Shown piece after piece: positions 1 through 13,300 of a stretch of DNA of 64,000 nucleotides. A program made the translations under genes and the position numbers. The stretch is taken from the NCBI RefSeq assembly GCF_000002235.5, contig NW_022145610.1:32881807-32945806 (forward strand). The letters run 5' to 3'. The stretch's first letter is position 1, and every line of letters begins with the position of its first letter. A model generated the notes under the pieces. It was given only the letters and a program-made list of their open reading frames with translations. It ran no database searches and was not told where the DNA came from. Origin of the DNA: Strongylocentrotus purpuratus. Lineage: Eukaryota; Echinodermata; Echinoidea; Camarodonta; Strongylocentrotidae.

Positions 1-310
1 AGAAATAAAGCAACAAGATATGAGCTTTCCTATCAAATTAATTACAATTTGAATCATTTTCTTTTCAAATTTCTTTCTTAGTATAAGTTGATCTTCGCAA
101 ATTGGCAACATCCCATTCCTCAGATCATTTATTCAGAAAAAGTGTTTCAACATATCCATCCAAGTGTCATCACTATAATATAATATTACTAAATATGTGA
201 AGTAGATTATCCCAGGGTCTTAAATCACAAAGCTTACTTCACGGTCTTTAATCCCATATTTAATCCTTCAATGTCACTGATGCTCTTGATTGTGGAGTTC
301 TTGGACAGGA

Positions 311-344
311 TATGAACCTGGGTTTTATCTGATGTAGTACATTC

Positions 345-435
<91 letters not shown>

Positions 436-482
436 GGAGAGGTTCTCACTTGAACCTGGATATTATCTGATGTACATGTAAT
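311..482. repeat. GA microsatellite between two copies of a 25-bp segment
   Basis: A (GA)n run occupies about 346-442 with few interruptions. It is bracketed by two near copies of a segment reading TGAACCTGGRTWTTATCTGA (about 313 and 454), so the microsatellite and its flank were probably duplicated together. The minus strand gives a poly-Ser/Leu reading frame here, which is an artefact of the repeat. Confidence 0.85.
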
Positions 483-1974
483 GAGCGAGGGAGGTTTTCT
501 GTTTCTCACCCAAGATAAAAAAGGGCTTGGTCACTAGATATTATCTTCCAAATGAGGTCTTACAATATATATGTAACTCTGCTCTCTTTGATTTCATCTA
601 TTGACAGCCAAAAGGGCATTAACTCAAATACTTGAAAAAGTTAAATGCCCTTCTGGCTCTTAACAGACAATACATGTATATCGTTCTCACAGCCACAGAA
701 TGCATTGACAATCCCTTAAATAAGAATCCAACACATGCATTTAAAGCCCATGCACATCATGGGAATAAAAGCTGATGACAAAATGTGAATTCACAGAGCA
801 GGGTTATTTCTGTAGTTATAGGATTAACTAGGGTCAGATAAATTGGATGATTACCAATTTGCATTTCAAGGAATGCAATTTAATGTAATGAAAGGGAAAG
901 ACAGAACATAATGTTGATATGATCTTTAGATTTAGACCACTTGTTCAATTATTTTCCATGGATCTTCTTCCCCTGCAGAGATTGATTGCAACAGTTCTCC
1001 AAACTTCTCTATTCTCTGCAATTCTAGTTGCTCTTATACTCTAATTCCTTTCCAAGTCATAATTTTATTTCATAATTTTTTCCCAGGATGATCTACATAT
1101 TTGTAAAGAATACACATGAGTTCATTTACATAAATACTAACATGGGAAGTGGGGGGGGGGGGGGGTCATAATTCAGTTCACTAGTGCTTGTGTATTGGAT
1201 AGGCCTATAAGTTGTAAATGTCTTTGAGTTCAGTTTAATGCATATTGTATTAATAATCATGCTTTGCTTCACAATAATTTTACATTAAGAGTGGAGTTAG
1301 GGAAATCTAGATTATTCAAAATAATATTCTTTTCCCTCCCCCTTGTTTTTGTTACTCCCTTTCCACTTCTTTTCAGCTACATGTAAGATTTTCTGTCTTC
1401 AAAAAACCAAAATCACTAGTGGTGGATACATCATAGATGTATATGTAGCTGATACATACAAGTATTCTCTAGAGTATATACAGTGCAGATAACAATCCAA
1501 TAAAAAAGGAAAAGGCTACTGATTAAACATGATAATGTACAGACTCTTTATCGAGCACTTTAAAGAGAATTCATGGAAAAATTGCGGTCAGAAACGTTTG
1601 AGCCTCGCATAACCCTCTCTGAGTCAGCTGTGCGTTATTGTCCTGTATCTAATAGGGATTACTAGAGATTCTACCGATAATAATGTGAGAGTTTATGAAC
1701 GAGGAACATTGGGCAATTGTTCAAGAAGATTGTCACATTATTAAAATTGTGTAATATTAACCTTCAGCTGGACCCAGACTGTAAGGGACTTCTTACTCAT
1801 CGGTTCATTCTCATTTTGTTTGTTTTGTTTGTTTATGGCCCACCCTGTATATACCATGGTAAAATTAATTTACAGCTATCTCTATCATCATGATAAGAAG
1901 GGCAGTTTTAAAGGAATACCATACCTCTTTGATTCTTTATAGCCTTCTGGATTTTTATTTTCTTTAAATTTCAT
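483..1974. other. Non-coding stretch, no gene seen
   Basis: AT-rich DNA with a poly-G run at 1151-1165 and scattered TACATGTA words. No exon was recognised on either strand. As the Ral GEF gene runs leftward out of the window, this stretch is probably one of its introns. Confidence 0.5.
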
Positions 1975-2058
1975 AATGATGATGATGGTGGTGATGGTAA
2001 TGATAATGGTGATAAAGATGGTGATAAAGATGGTGATAAAGATGATGGTAATGATGAT
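1975..2058. repeat. GATGGTGATAAA minisatellite
   Basis: Imperfect 12-bp units (GATGGTGATAAA and GATGATGGTAAT variants) are repeated about seven times. The minus strand frame gives an Ile/Thr-rich peptide that is only a shadow of the repeat. Confidence 0.8.
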
Positions 2059-2090
2059 TTCATGAGTACAAAACATGGACTTTTATACTG

Positions 2091-2603
2091 TTTTCACACT
2101 GGCAATATTTTGCTTCACCCCGTACTATAGGTGGGGTTAAGGGGGGGGTCTTAGCCCCACCTATAGTACGGGGTTAAGCCTATTCCACTTTCTGTTCAGA
2201 CTGGTTTTTACCAAAGTGGGCTAAAGTTGGCTAACCCCACCTATAGTACGGGGTTAACTAACCCTGCAAAATAGCAGGGCTAACTCTGCAATTGTGGTGC
2301 TAACTCCTGCTAACCCCGCAATTGCGGTGCTAAGCAAATGAATGAGAACAGAAACGACAAATAGTCCGGTACTACGCATTGGAGCGTATCGCAGCTGGCC
2401 AGATGCGAAGTATGTCCAATCATAACATACATGATATCCAGGGTTAACGAAATGCAGTGAGAACAGCGGGAGTTTTCTTATTCCGGAAAGGCGCTAGTAC
2501 GGGACTAAAAACAGCATGTGAAAAGCCAAAAAAATAGTCCGGGTTTAAGGATAGTACGGGGCTAAGCAAAGTACGGGGTTAAGCAAAATCAGTGTGATAC
2601 AAA
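2091..2603. mobile_element. MITE with CACACTG...TTTTGCTTMACCCCGTAC ends
   Basis: The left end (TTTCACACTGG near 2093, then TTTTGCTTCACCCCGTAC) matches the reverse complement of the right end (GTACGGGGTTAAGCAAAA at about 2570-2587, then CAGTGTGAT). Inside, the block CCCGTACTATAGGTGGGGTT appears three times, once forward and twice inverted (about 2117, 2155 and 2235), giving a foldback structure. No transposase is encoded. This is a non-autonomous DNA transposon of undetermined superfamily; target duplications are unclear. Confidence 0.7.
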
Positions 2604-3289
2604 CAAGCTAGATGTAGCTGTATTCATTTGTATACATTATAATGTCCCGTCATAAAGGAAATAGATTGTCTAGTGCCACAACTATCTTCCTGGTATTAAG
2701 TGGTAATACACAATAACTCCTTTTCTTCTCATATTCTCTCAAATCCCTCTTGAATTCCTCTCACTTAATCCTTTCAAGAGCAAGCTTACATAAACAATGG
2801 ATGATGACATATACAGAAATACTCTGTCTTTTTGTTGCTGCACACTAAAAAGCTGTAAGAGATTCCCCAATCCAGATCAGTTATGTGTTCTTGAAGTTCT
2901 TAACCCGTTAACTACTGAATTCACTCATTCCCATAGAGTTATCACAGTAACCACCCGGCTCCCATAGCCAAAGGGTTAATAAAATGAAATCATCCATTCA
3001 GAGCCAGACAAGGGGTGATTATTTAGAGTCAATACCCTTCTTTCTCCAATATTTTTTTCTTAAAAGTTAAAATTACTTGTGCGCCTGGTGCATTCAATTG
3101 TAAAGCCTTATTGGCTTTTACAGATACACCATTGTCCATTTATAGTATGGTTTATACTTTCATATTTTATTTTGATTTTGAATGTTATTATTTCACCAGG
3201 CAGAGCTGAGGATTGAAATGGGTTATAATAAAATATCGCAAAAAATATTGCAAAGTTATTTACTTTACTTGTATCAAAGAGAACTGTTG

Positions 3290-3372
3290 CTGAGCTAGCG
3301 CCATGAGCGTCCCTGGACGGTGTGTGCGCTCTATAAGTTTACACTATTATTATTATTATTATTATTATTATA
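3290..3372 (+). mobile_element. LINE/SINE 3' end with (ATT)n tail
   Basis: A segment with GAGCTAGCGCCATGAGCG and GTGTGCGCTCTATAAG is followed by a (ATT)n tail at about 3343-3371. The layout (a GCGC-containing stem, then TATAAG, then an ATT repeat) resembles the 3' end of CR1/L2-type LINEs and SINEs that use their machinery, and resembles the end of the LINE copy at about 56.6 kb. The family is inferred. Confidence 0.55.
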
Positions 3373-4299
3373 ATTTTGATATCATTATCTGTTTAATATG
3401 ATATTCTATCCTTTACCTTTGTATATATTGTTATGATGACAGAAATTAATATCAATAAGTCTAAAGTAGACAAAATACCATGCATGGGGTTTCTTCATTG
3501 TTTCACAACTAGCAGTATACAGTGTACGTTCAATATGATTTATTATCAAACTGCATTATTCAATGGTTTATTTAAAATCAGATATATTCTCAGAGAGAAA
3601 TGGCATTATTGATTACCAGTAGAGGAATGACAGTGCTAGCAACATACAGATAACACCGAAAGCAAAGCCTGTATCTCATCATGGACTCCCTATACTATTT
3701 GCAACAAGATATGCCCTAAATCAAATATTCTTTCACTTTGTAAACTGAATGGACAAACACAATTAAAAGCAAAAAAACAAAAAACAAAGGGATCACATGA
3801 TTCATACTACTGCATTAGGGGATTAGCGGCTGGCTCACATGGGTTTGACGTCACTTCCTGGAATTGTCGGCAAAAATCTCACATTTGTGGAGATTACCCA
3901 CAAACAACATTAAAAGCATAATTATCTTTTGGGCTTTATTGTGGGATTTTTACGTATCAAGGGAGCTTAAATGGACCAGTATATTTGTAATGAATAGTTC
4001 CACGTCATGCTAATAATAGCGAGAGGTCATTGTGCAATACGTCATTGTGGATATGAGAAATCTTTAAAAATTATTAAATTGACAACATTACGTGCATCTC
4101 AATCATAGATAGATCTGGAGTTTGTATCAAGCTAAGAAATAAACGGAGCCTAAAAGATCTGGGTTTCTGTCATCACAAGTTGTATAGTTTTAAATATAAA
4201 GATAAGGAAATGCAATGTAACAAGATCTCTTATTGTGTTAATGTTACAAAATCAAGAATTTTAAAGAGGTTCCCAACAGTCTTTTGTTCAAAGGCTTTA

Positions 4300-4335
<36 letters not shown>

Positions 4336-4685
4336 GATGATCTAAGGAGCACAATAGCAAAGCATCTGCTCTGCAATTACAAAGCAAACAATCTGATATT
4401 TGGGTGTTTTTTTTTTTTATAGAATCAATGTCATTTCCTTGTGATCCTCTCATTTTCCAGGTCTCTATCTCATTTTTTTTTAATACAATGTGTTCCACAC
4501 AACTGTTTACTTTTCTTCTGAAACTTCTGGAGAAAAAAAAGGGAGTATTGATTTTGTTTTAATCACTGAACATACAGATAGCTTCTCATAATGATACAGG
4601 GTGACTCAATAAAAATACATTTATAAACTTTGATTTTCCACATCATCAAAAGGTATTTAACTATATAACTATCATATTACCTAAC

Positions 4686-4790
4686 ATAGATATTATAATA
4701 ATAATAATCTGGATTTATATAGCACTTACATGTAAATCAGAATACTGTCTCTATTAAACGCTTTACAGAAACCCTACGGATAATATCAAA
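4686..4790 (-). mobile_element. Reverse-oriented LINE/SINE 3' end with (AAT)n
   Basis: An ATAATAATAATAAT run is followed by CTGGATTTATATAGCACTTA and AAACGCTTTACAGAA. Read on the minus strand this is an L2/CR1-like 3' end finishing in an ATT repeat. Only the terminal ~100 bp is recognisable. Confidence 0.5.
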
Positions 4791-5949
4791 AAGCTTAAAA
4801 AAACTTTCATTCTAGTGAAGATTCATTATCATGATGGTTATCAAGTTTTTCAGAAATACTTTTTTGCCCTGTTGAGAAACACAAAAACAGATTGGTGATG
4901 CAATCATTTCTACATGTTCAGACATCACTCAACGATGTTGCTGGTGCCTAGTTTGATCTAGATTTGAGTTTGAAAAGTAAACTCTGGGAAAAATAAAGTC
5001 TGGGAAAAATATCTTTGCATTTACAGTATGCTTCTTAAAAACATGCAGAAATTATGATCACTTGTTGATGAGATGTTACATCTTTTCCCATACACTTGCC
5101 CAGCTACATGTACATGTAGACTATAGGGTTTTAGAGTAATTGATCTGATGAAATACATGCACATCATTAGGTCATTACCGGTAGTGAAAATGAGAAAAAC
5201 ACTTTTGCATTCAAAAGAACTTTCTGATCATTTACCAACTAGCTTAAAGGACTCTAAACATTAATAGATTTAGAAAGTTGTATAACATTTATCAAACTAG
5301 ATGATTTGGAAATTAACAATCTTTGTGTTGTTTGTTTGGTCATATAAACATGACCAGTCAACTACAGCTACTGTTATATGAATGAGTTAAAGACATTTTA
5401 TTTTACATTAGATTCTTTCTTTCTTTTTTTCTTCTCTCTCTTTCTCTTCTTTTTGTAAAAAACGGATTCTCAAATATTTATTACCAAAGTCAAACAACTT
5501 GAGGAATAACTGAACCAAGCTCTACTATCAGATTCCCATCATAAATTTGTTTACCTGCAGTAACAATAATCCTGGCTTAGTCATTACGAGAGAAAATGAT
5601 GACTACTTAATCCCCATTAAGCCATATGGTTATGATATTAATGTGTATCACAATACAGAAGGTCCTTTGTTCATGTGCACAATATGGCTGCATGCCACTG
5701 CACAATGTAGTATTTGTTATGAGTGGAATTCACTGCATTTTCTGTGAAAAGTTGGCTTGTATTTTCACAGTAGTATTTCAAGACTTAGAGAATGATGTAG
5801 TAAAACACAACTGAGTATATTCCAATGATTGCAACGATTCAATGAAATATTCTCTCTCCATTCATATATATTAATTGTTTCTTTGTTTTTGTTTTGTTGT
5901 TGTTTAATTTTTGCTCATTTTATGTTTGTTGGTTGTGTTTATCATAACT

Positions 5950-6103
5950 TATCAGAAAACCTTTGTTCCTGACACCATCAGACTGTGGAACGTTCTCCCT
6001 GCAAGTGTAATCGCCTGTACCTCAGTAGCCAGCTTTATAAGACTGAGGTGCAGAAAATACAGTTGCGCTAGGATTGCGTCTGTTCTTTTTAACCGCACAT
6101 AGA
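5950..6103 (+). mobile_element. LINE fragment: C-terminal end of a reverse-transcriptase ORF
   Basis: The plus-strand translation contains FVPDTIRLWNVLPASVIACT followed by a short Arg-rich end. This is the conserved closing motif of APE-type LINE ORFs (consensus F-P-x-T-x-x-x-W-N-x-L-P). The upstream catalytic part is absent, as usual for a 5'-truncated or decayed LINE copy. It lies between exonless stretches, probably in an intron of the Ral GEF gene on the other strand. Confidence 0.65.
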
Positions 6104-6959
6104 TTAGATCTTCCACAGCACTGTACATATATTTGCACAACTTCAAAAGTATGATGATACACTGACAACATGGTGGTCTGTACTTCAACAGAAGAAGAAT
6201 AGAACAGTTTGTTCTATTTCTTTGCTACTTTTTATTTCTTTATTGTTATTTATTTTCTTGGGGGAGGGGGTATTCTCTATCATACCTCTCAAAAGCTGAA
6301 TTAAATTTATGAGCTGCAAGGTGAGTCATATTTCCTTTGTACTTTGCACGACTGGAGAATCATGTCTCAAGATTTTTTAATACCCATCCTTGTCCATGAA
6401 CATTGTGGGTTAACTACCTACCCAAAATAGCACAAACAAATCACTAAAGCGTGCAGTTTAAATTGAACATAATGGAGACGTCTCCCTTGAGATAACATGT
6501 TGAAGGTCAGCTAATAATTTAACGAGCCATTTCAAGACATTAACAGCGTTGTTGTTGTTCTGAATATAGTATATTACATAAAAACAAGTAAATAAAAATG
6601 TATATTCTCTTCTTCAATGTCACATTGTCTCGATTATTTGTATAGTCAATAACTATAAAATGTTCATTTGTCCTTTCTTCTATAAATATGGAAACACCCT
6701 TCCGAGCTTTGAACCTATTGAATATGAATAACTGTCAAGAACATGATCAATTCCATGCTAGTATCCTTATCTGAATTAACTACTTCATATTCAATCATTA
6801 AATTTGGTCGTTCTAAATACAGCACGAAGTAAAATCAAACAATAGAAGTTCAATCACACACTTGAACTTTTGTCATCATGTTTGTGCATGCACTTTGCAT
6901 GTTCATGTAATGGTGTAATGTGCCAATCAATTCAAGTTTTATTTATATAACGGCCTATT
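6104..6959. other. Non-coding, nothing recognised
   Basis: AT-rich sequence with a short G run near 6260-6270. No exon, RNA gene or inverted repeat was identified. Confidence 0.45.
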
Positions 6960-7086
6960 CAATCCCTTCTTCTTCCTCCTCCTCCATCTCCAGATAACTC
7001 TTCTCCCATTCCTCATCCTGTCCTCTATCTCCTCCCCCTTCCCTCCGCCCCTCCTTCCTCTTCCCTCCTCCTCCCCCTTCCCTCTA
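6960..7086 (-). repeat. G-rich (polypurine) intron segment beside a splice donor
   Basis: On the plus strand this is almost pure pyrimidine. On the sense (minus) strand of the Ral GEF gene it is a run of GGG/GGGG/GGA blocks starting about 40 nt after the donor at 7124. G-triplets in this position are known intronic splicing enhancers and may fold as a G-quadruplex; here that is inference. Confidence 0.6.
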
Positions 7087-7124
7087 GTGCATTTTACAAA
7101 CTCAAGAAGAATTACCAGACTTAC

Positions 7125-7306
7125 TCTTTGGTGAATCCTCGTTCTCAAACGATGTCATCAGGAGCGCCGTTCGCAACTCGAGTTCGACATCATGCGACAC
7201 GTCCCGGGCAAACTCCTCTATCATGTGAAGGCATGTGTAGTCAGGTGCTTCCCGAAAGTCATCATGGCTTTCTTCCAGCCACATCATCACCACTGATCTG
7301 ATATTC
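7125..7306 (-). CDS. Ral GEF exon d (end of RasGEF_N domain)
   Basis: The acceptor TTTTACAG is at 7307-7314 and the donor GTAAGT at 7119-7124. The 182-nt exon reads NIRSVVMMWLEESHDDFREA then PDYTCLHMIEEFARDV, matching the 'I..WL...DF..PP...CL..L' block of RalGDS/RGL proteins. If the donor were not used, the frame would stop six codons later, so splicing onward to exons outside the window is expected. Confidence 0.82.
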
Positions 7307-10300
7307 CTGTAAAACATTTTGTAAAGATGAAAAGTTTTGTCGTTTGCGAAGCAAAACACAAAATCTGTTTCTGTGTTATAATAATAGACAAAATATCTGG
7401 ATGTTTGTCACTCTCTACACGAGACACATTTTACAGATAACTTGGTTGTTTTGTCTGTGCACACTACATGTATGTGCACATTCTCCACTACCAGGAAGTG
7501 CTCTAGAGAACAGTGCCAGTTAAAAATAACACATAATGCTGTCCCAACCCATTGGCATTTGCATTCCATTGGGTACCAAATGATACACCTGGGTGGAGTG
7601 AAGCAATGTGGATTAAATGTGTTTTACCTTATAAGGACATACATGTAGACTATATAGTGCCTTGATTGGCCCATGACCTCTGCATCTCAAGTCACGTCTT
7701 TGAACCATTCAATTACGACACCTCCAAAAGTGAATCATCGAAATCAGTTCTGTTTACTTTCTGGGAGTATTGAAGGTCACAACAAAACAGTTTCATATAC
7801 AGGGAAACCAATGGTAGAATGTATTAAACCATTATCTCATAAGTTGTCCTTGTCTACTGCTTTTATGAGTTACAGAGGAGAACATTTGGGAACACTTACT
7901 TAAGTTGTCTGTCCTTTTCGGATTCTGTCGCTGTCTCTTGGACTTCTATGTATCTGTAGGGGCGAGGGATAGAAAGGTTATTCTGTGTTACAAGTTTTCA
8001 GCGTGATCTTGAACTGCATTTCATTTAATACACATGTAGACACCTGAAGGTAAATCTTTAATTCTGAGCAAAATTTCGAGAAACCATTTCCAAATAATCA
8101 AACTATAATAAATAAAAAAAATGATAGTGAATGTCAATGTTATTGTAACCAACAAAAATGAAAATGTATTTAAACAAAGGATCCATATGTCATAAAAAGA
8201 TGAACAATCTAAGCCCCCACCCCACCCTTTGTTTTTGTTTTATGGCAATGTTTTAATTAAGTACAAAAAGTGGTTTTATCTGGAGCATCCCTGAAATGAC
8301 AGGAAAGCGGAAAGAGACAGTGTTACTCTGCCATTAAAACTATCATCAATGTCCTTCCCTTTGGCCTTCCTGAAAAGATTGTGGAAACCATCAATCGATG
8401 ACGCCATAAACCAACGAGAGAAGAAGACAAAAAAGCCATATACAGCTCATGAAAGAGTTTACACATGTTAGCAAATGCCAGGATTCAGCTGTCAATGGTT
8501 GCAAACATTTCGAATCAACCTATGAGACAAAAGTATAGGGATTATTAATCTAAACCTTTAACATTTTAGGGATAAATGTGAACAAAGGTATGAAAGTTTG
8601 AAAGTTAATAGTTTCTGCCGAGGAATAATGGAATTTGAGGGCGTGTGTGAATGACCAATAAAACAGTTGCCAAGGAATTTCTGCATTGCTGAAAAGTCAG
8701 TTTACATGTGTTAGTCACTTTCTACACATGATAATTCAATAATTAAATGGAAAGCCCTTTCGAAAAGTGTGTTTACAACAGAACTTTGAATTATTTGAAA
8801 AAATCAACTTCTCTCTATACACATTTAGATAAATTTTTGTATGCAGAGAGAGCAATTTCTGCTTCACTTTCATGTGAACTCCCCCCTACAATAACAGCTG
8901 CCAAGAAACTTTTGCTCTGATCTATTTTCAATGAAGCTTCAATTACAATGGCTGTCCTAGCTAATGTATACATGGGTAAATGCGTCATAACATACATGTA
9001 TAGTTGAATGTTTCTACCTTGTGATAACTCAGACGTCTGGCATTTCGCCGTTGTTTGTATATATAACTTGGTATAAAAGAGCAAAGGCCTAAATATATGG
9101 CAGTTTTCTGATACCATAAAACATTGTCACCATTATCATATTTTATCTAGACATACATTTTGGAACTTATCTTGTGACAAAACTTTTAATTTTCAAAAAT
9201 GTTTGTTGGTCAAAATGAAATGTAAAGTTTTAGTTTAGAACCTGAAAAATAGTGCAACTTTTCATGACACCTCTTTTAATAACTACAAACTTTTACCATT
9301 TAAGAAGTTCTATGTTGTAATTCATTTGCTTTTTAATAATAGCAGCATAAACCTTTTGCAAATGTCAACCATACACAGAATTTGTGAAGGATTCATGAAC
9401 TCAAAAGTTTCTTATATCACAGCCTTTTGGCACAAGTAAATTCTGTCTACCGCAAAAATGTATATTTAACACATCTGTATATGTGACCCCTCATTAAACT
9501 TCTGTTGTTACTTTTGAGACCTAAAATTTGTGCAGGCTTTTAATGACGCTTCTTTTCATAACTACATGTATAAACTTTCACAATTCAAGATGTTCCATGT
9601 CGTAATCTATACATTTCGTAGTCACAGAATCTGTGAATATATCTTAGACTCTGTACTTGAAAGTTTCTGGTATTAAAGAACTTTGGATTAGGTTAGGTGT
9701 GCTTGCTAAATTTAGCCTACCGGTACTTAGTCTATTTATGATAGCCCCAATAAAACTTCTTTTGTGAAAATACATGTTACAGATCCATACACTGTAGAAG
9801 CTACATGGTCTATTTCTGTATTTCTGTACTCTCTTGAATTTCTATCTGTTATCTACCAACTTTTACTAAGTTCATCTGTAATGGGGGAAATATTCTTCAA
9901 TCATTTCATTTTTTACCCTTTAAACTGACAGGAAAGATGGGGGAAACTATGAGTAATGAAATCAGCTCCCAAACAGCAGAGATCTCAAGTTTGGTCTAGA
10001 GGCAGGATCGTGTTTGTACTGTCTGTCTGCGTGTATATTCACAGACGTGACTCAAGGAGATCACACAATAGCAAGCAAGGATTATACGAGAATTATCTCT
10101 CCCCAAATCACTTTTTCTTAACAGATCACTGTCATGTTTTGAGATATCTCTAAGGAGGGGTACAAGTTCTTGGGCAAGAGGGAGTGGGGTTTCAGAGTCT
10201 CATCGCATTTGTCACACAGATGTTTAAGTACATGTACATGTATGTGTCACATTTGTGCATGAAAACCTGAATCATGTCTAGCTAATCATGTCTAATCTGC

Positions 10301-13300
10301 TTATTCTCATTTTTCAAGTGACGTGAGAGGGCTAGGTTTTCCCTCAAAGATAGCATCGTGATTCTAATCACTTCTGTGAGGTTACAGCAACAATCTAGAA
10401 CATCATCAATGAAGCAGATAATTTAATTAATCTGTATTGTCTTGTAATTATCCAATTAATTATAACAGACCTCTTCAAAGCATTATCTTAATGTTAGAGA
10501 AAAATAATTCCTTTCCCAAAGAAAAATAAGATTCACTTTGTTTAACAATATGAAAGATAGACCTTCAAAACTAAATATGTAAATGAATTATACATCCAAC
10601 CCTTCAAAATCAATTAAATAACGATTTGGCTTTCATATAGAAACATACAACATTTAAAAATGAAAGCAAAAAAAGGTGAAACAGAAGGGCATTAAAGCCC
10701 ATCTGTACTAGTTTACAGAAGGGATTAGACCACCCTTCAAGGTCACTGACAGGTGGTTATCTCATCAAATCAGCTCTCAGTTAACATAAGAAAAAGAGGA
10801 TCATGGGGGACCAATGGTCACCGATTAGGCATTGTTTTCTATACAGAGGGAACAAGTAGCTACAAGTAGTACAGTGGAGCTTTAAGACTAAACATGAAAG
10901 CTACCTAAATGCCACAGCATTAAATTATAAAAGTTTTATATTTTGACTGTTACCTTTTGAGAAGCATCCCAAGTGCCTCTCTGAGCGTTGTAAACGTCTG
11001 GTACGTTGAGAAGAATACATTAAGGTAGACCGAATCCATGTCTTCTACGGCCATGGGCAGGTACTCCACAAGGCGTTGCACCGACGCCGCCTTGATGGCG
11101 CGTATCCTGAGAGTCTCCCACTGCAGGTACGATAAGAACCGAATACTACTATCCGGACAGCACTGTGGTGGTGGTGGTGGTTGTGGTGTGAAGGGTGACA
11201 GCCGGTGGTTGACACACAAAGGCAATGGGAGGGGAGGGTTGATGGTGGTGATTATGGGTTGGTGGGTTTGGAAGAGGAAGGGGATTTTTTTTTAAGGGGG
11301 GTTTGAAGGTGGGATTTTCAAAGCAGTATGGTAGTTGGATATGATGAATGTTAAATTGAGATGATGTAAATGGATTTTACAAAGTATGAATGCATGTTTC
11401 AAGGTACAAATGCATTTAACAAGGGATGAATGCATTTTACAAGGGATGAATGCATTTACAGGGTATGAATGTATTTTACAAGGTATGAATGCATTTTACA
11501 TGGTATGAGTATATATTGCACGGTATGAATGAATTTTACGGTGTGAATGCATTTTTTAAAGTCATGAATGCATTCCACAAGGTATGAATGAGTAAAACAA
11601 ATTTTCATGTGGTAGAAAGGATGACATTTAGATTTAAAAACAGTGTGAAGATCAGTGTTTTGGAGGTTTTAAATTTGATATGATTTGATGACATACAAGA
11701 TATTATTTAATCACAGTCACAGCAAAATGTGACAGAAGTGATCGACACGGAGACAAAATATCATGACAAATCATGGATCACAATTGCAGTGAAAAATCAG
11801 TTTGACAGGAAAAACATAGTTTCAAAATAAAAAGTAAGGTTCATTTTTCTCAAGAGAGTATGGAAAAGATGAAATTGATCATCATTGATGATATTAAAAG
11901 AGATTTGACGTTTATTTTAGTCACCATTGGATGCAAAAATATTGTTAAAATGGAATTTGACATGCAAAATTTAAAGTCATTATCAACCATTCAATTATCG
12001 TTATAATGTGAACACAAGCAAATCAAAATTTCACAAAATTGCAAGTCAATTAAGACATACATGTATATTGCATTATGCACATTAAAGTTAAGTAGTACCA
12101 ATATTTTGTTTAAATCAATATAATCATTCATTAGTCGATGAGATTAATTCCAACATGTGATATCGGTTGTATGGTCGTTTAATGGATTAATTGGAGGGGG
12201 GGGGGGGGCAATTGTAAGAGATATTCCAAGGGGTTTTAATAAAGGGGGTCAAATATTATTTTAGGAGAGGTGTTTTTCAGGTTTAAAATTGGAGGGTTAC
12301 GGGTTTCCCATTTGGGCAGTCAAGGAAGGAAGAAAGAAAAAAACAGAACACAATGAATAAGAATGTTGCCTTTAAATTGGCAAGTTGTAGAAAGGATTTC
12401 AAAGAATTGATGAAAAGAAACAGCAATTGACCATGACGAATAATGCAACTACGAGAACGAGTGAGTGTGTAGTATGCAGCATGTATCTCACAATCCGTAC
12501 CTTTTTGCATAACCTGGGCCCTGTCTTTTAATATAAGTAAAGAGTTGGAATCAATTCAAATCGATCGCAACTTGATGATGATCGCAACTCTGTGAGATGA
12601 ATGTAAGAGTTTGTAAGTTTGGGATTGATTGGAGAACTTGTAGTCAACCAGAACTAATCACAACTGTATATCAGACAGGGCCCAGATTTCAACATACTGT
12701 ATTAGATCATTGTATAAATCTTCCATATTTACCCACATTTTCCTTCCCTCTATTTTCATATGGGAGAGGGGGGGGGGGGGGGGGTAAACTGTTCTTTTTT
12801 CTCCAAAAGATCTCCTGGCTTTTTTCAATACAACTCGAAAGCACAGCCAAATTATGAACAGTGCAGATCAGTGCCAAGTATACATTCTATAAAAATAAAG
12901 CTTGGGCAACATCTGCATTTCATCATGTACAAAGCAACGTGGTAATGATTTTTCTTTTCTTTTAAATCTATTTTTTGTTCTTTTTGAGGAGAGAAGGGGG
13001 ATCTATAAAGAAGTTTTGGCTGTTAAACAAAAGTTTATATGCAGTTTGTGTCACCGCAGGAACTGGAATAACTCCAACGAGAGTACAAAATTCTTTATCC
13101 ATGACAAAGGGTGAAACTAAATGTATCATCTGTCGAGGGGCAAGTTCAGCATGGCCATATGGGGCCCATGAGGAATGAAATAAAATGGAGTGTGGAATGA
13201 GTGGTATGGTGTAGTCTAGTCTGGGCCCCCGTCTTACAAAGAGATACGATTGATCCAAATCAATCGCAAGTCCTCTAATCAATCGCAAGTTTGCAGTCTC

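Larger units (their letters stand above)
2604..5949. other. Non-coding stretch with retrotransposon tails and a TA microsatellite
   Basis: No coding exon recognised. It holds two LINE/SINE 3' ends (listed separately), a (TA)n run at 4302-4333 and short pyrimidine-rich tracts near 5410-5460. Small open frames around 5547-5814 have no recognisable domain. Confidence 0.5.

Noticed and set aside
8815-9117. 100-aa minus-strand frame within the Ral GEF intron
   Set aside because: No domain, AT-biased composition, and its phase does not fit the neighbouring exons.
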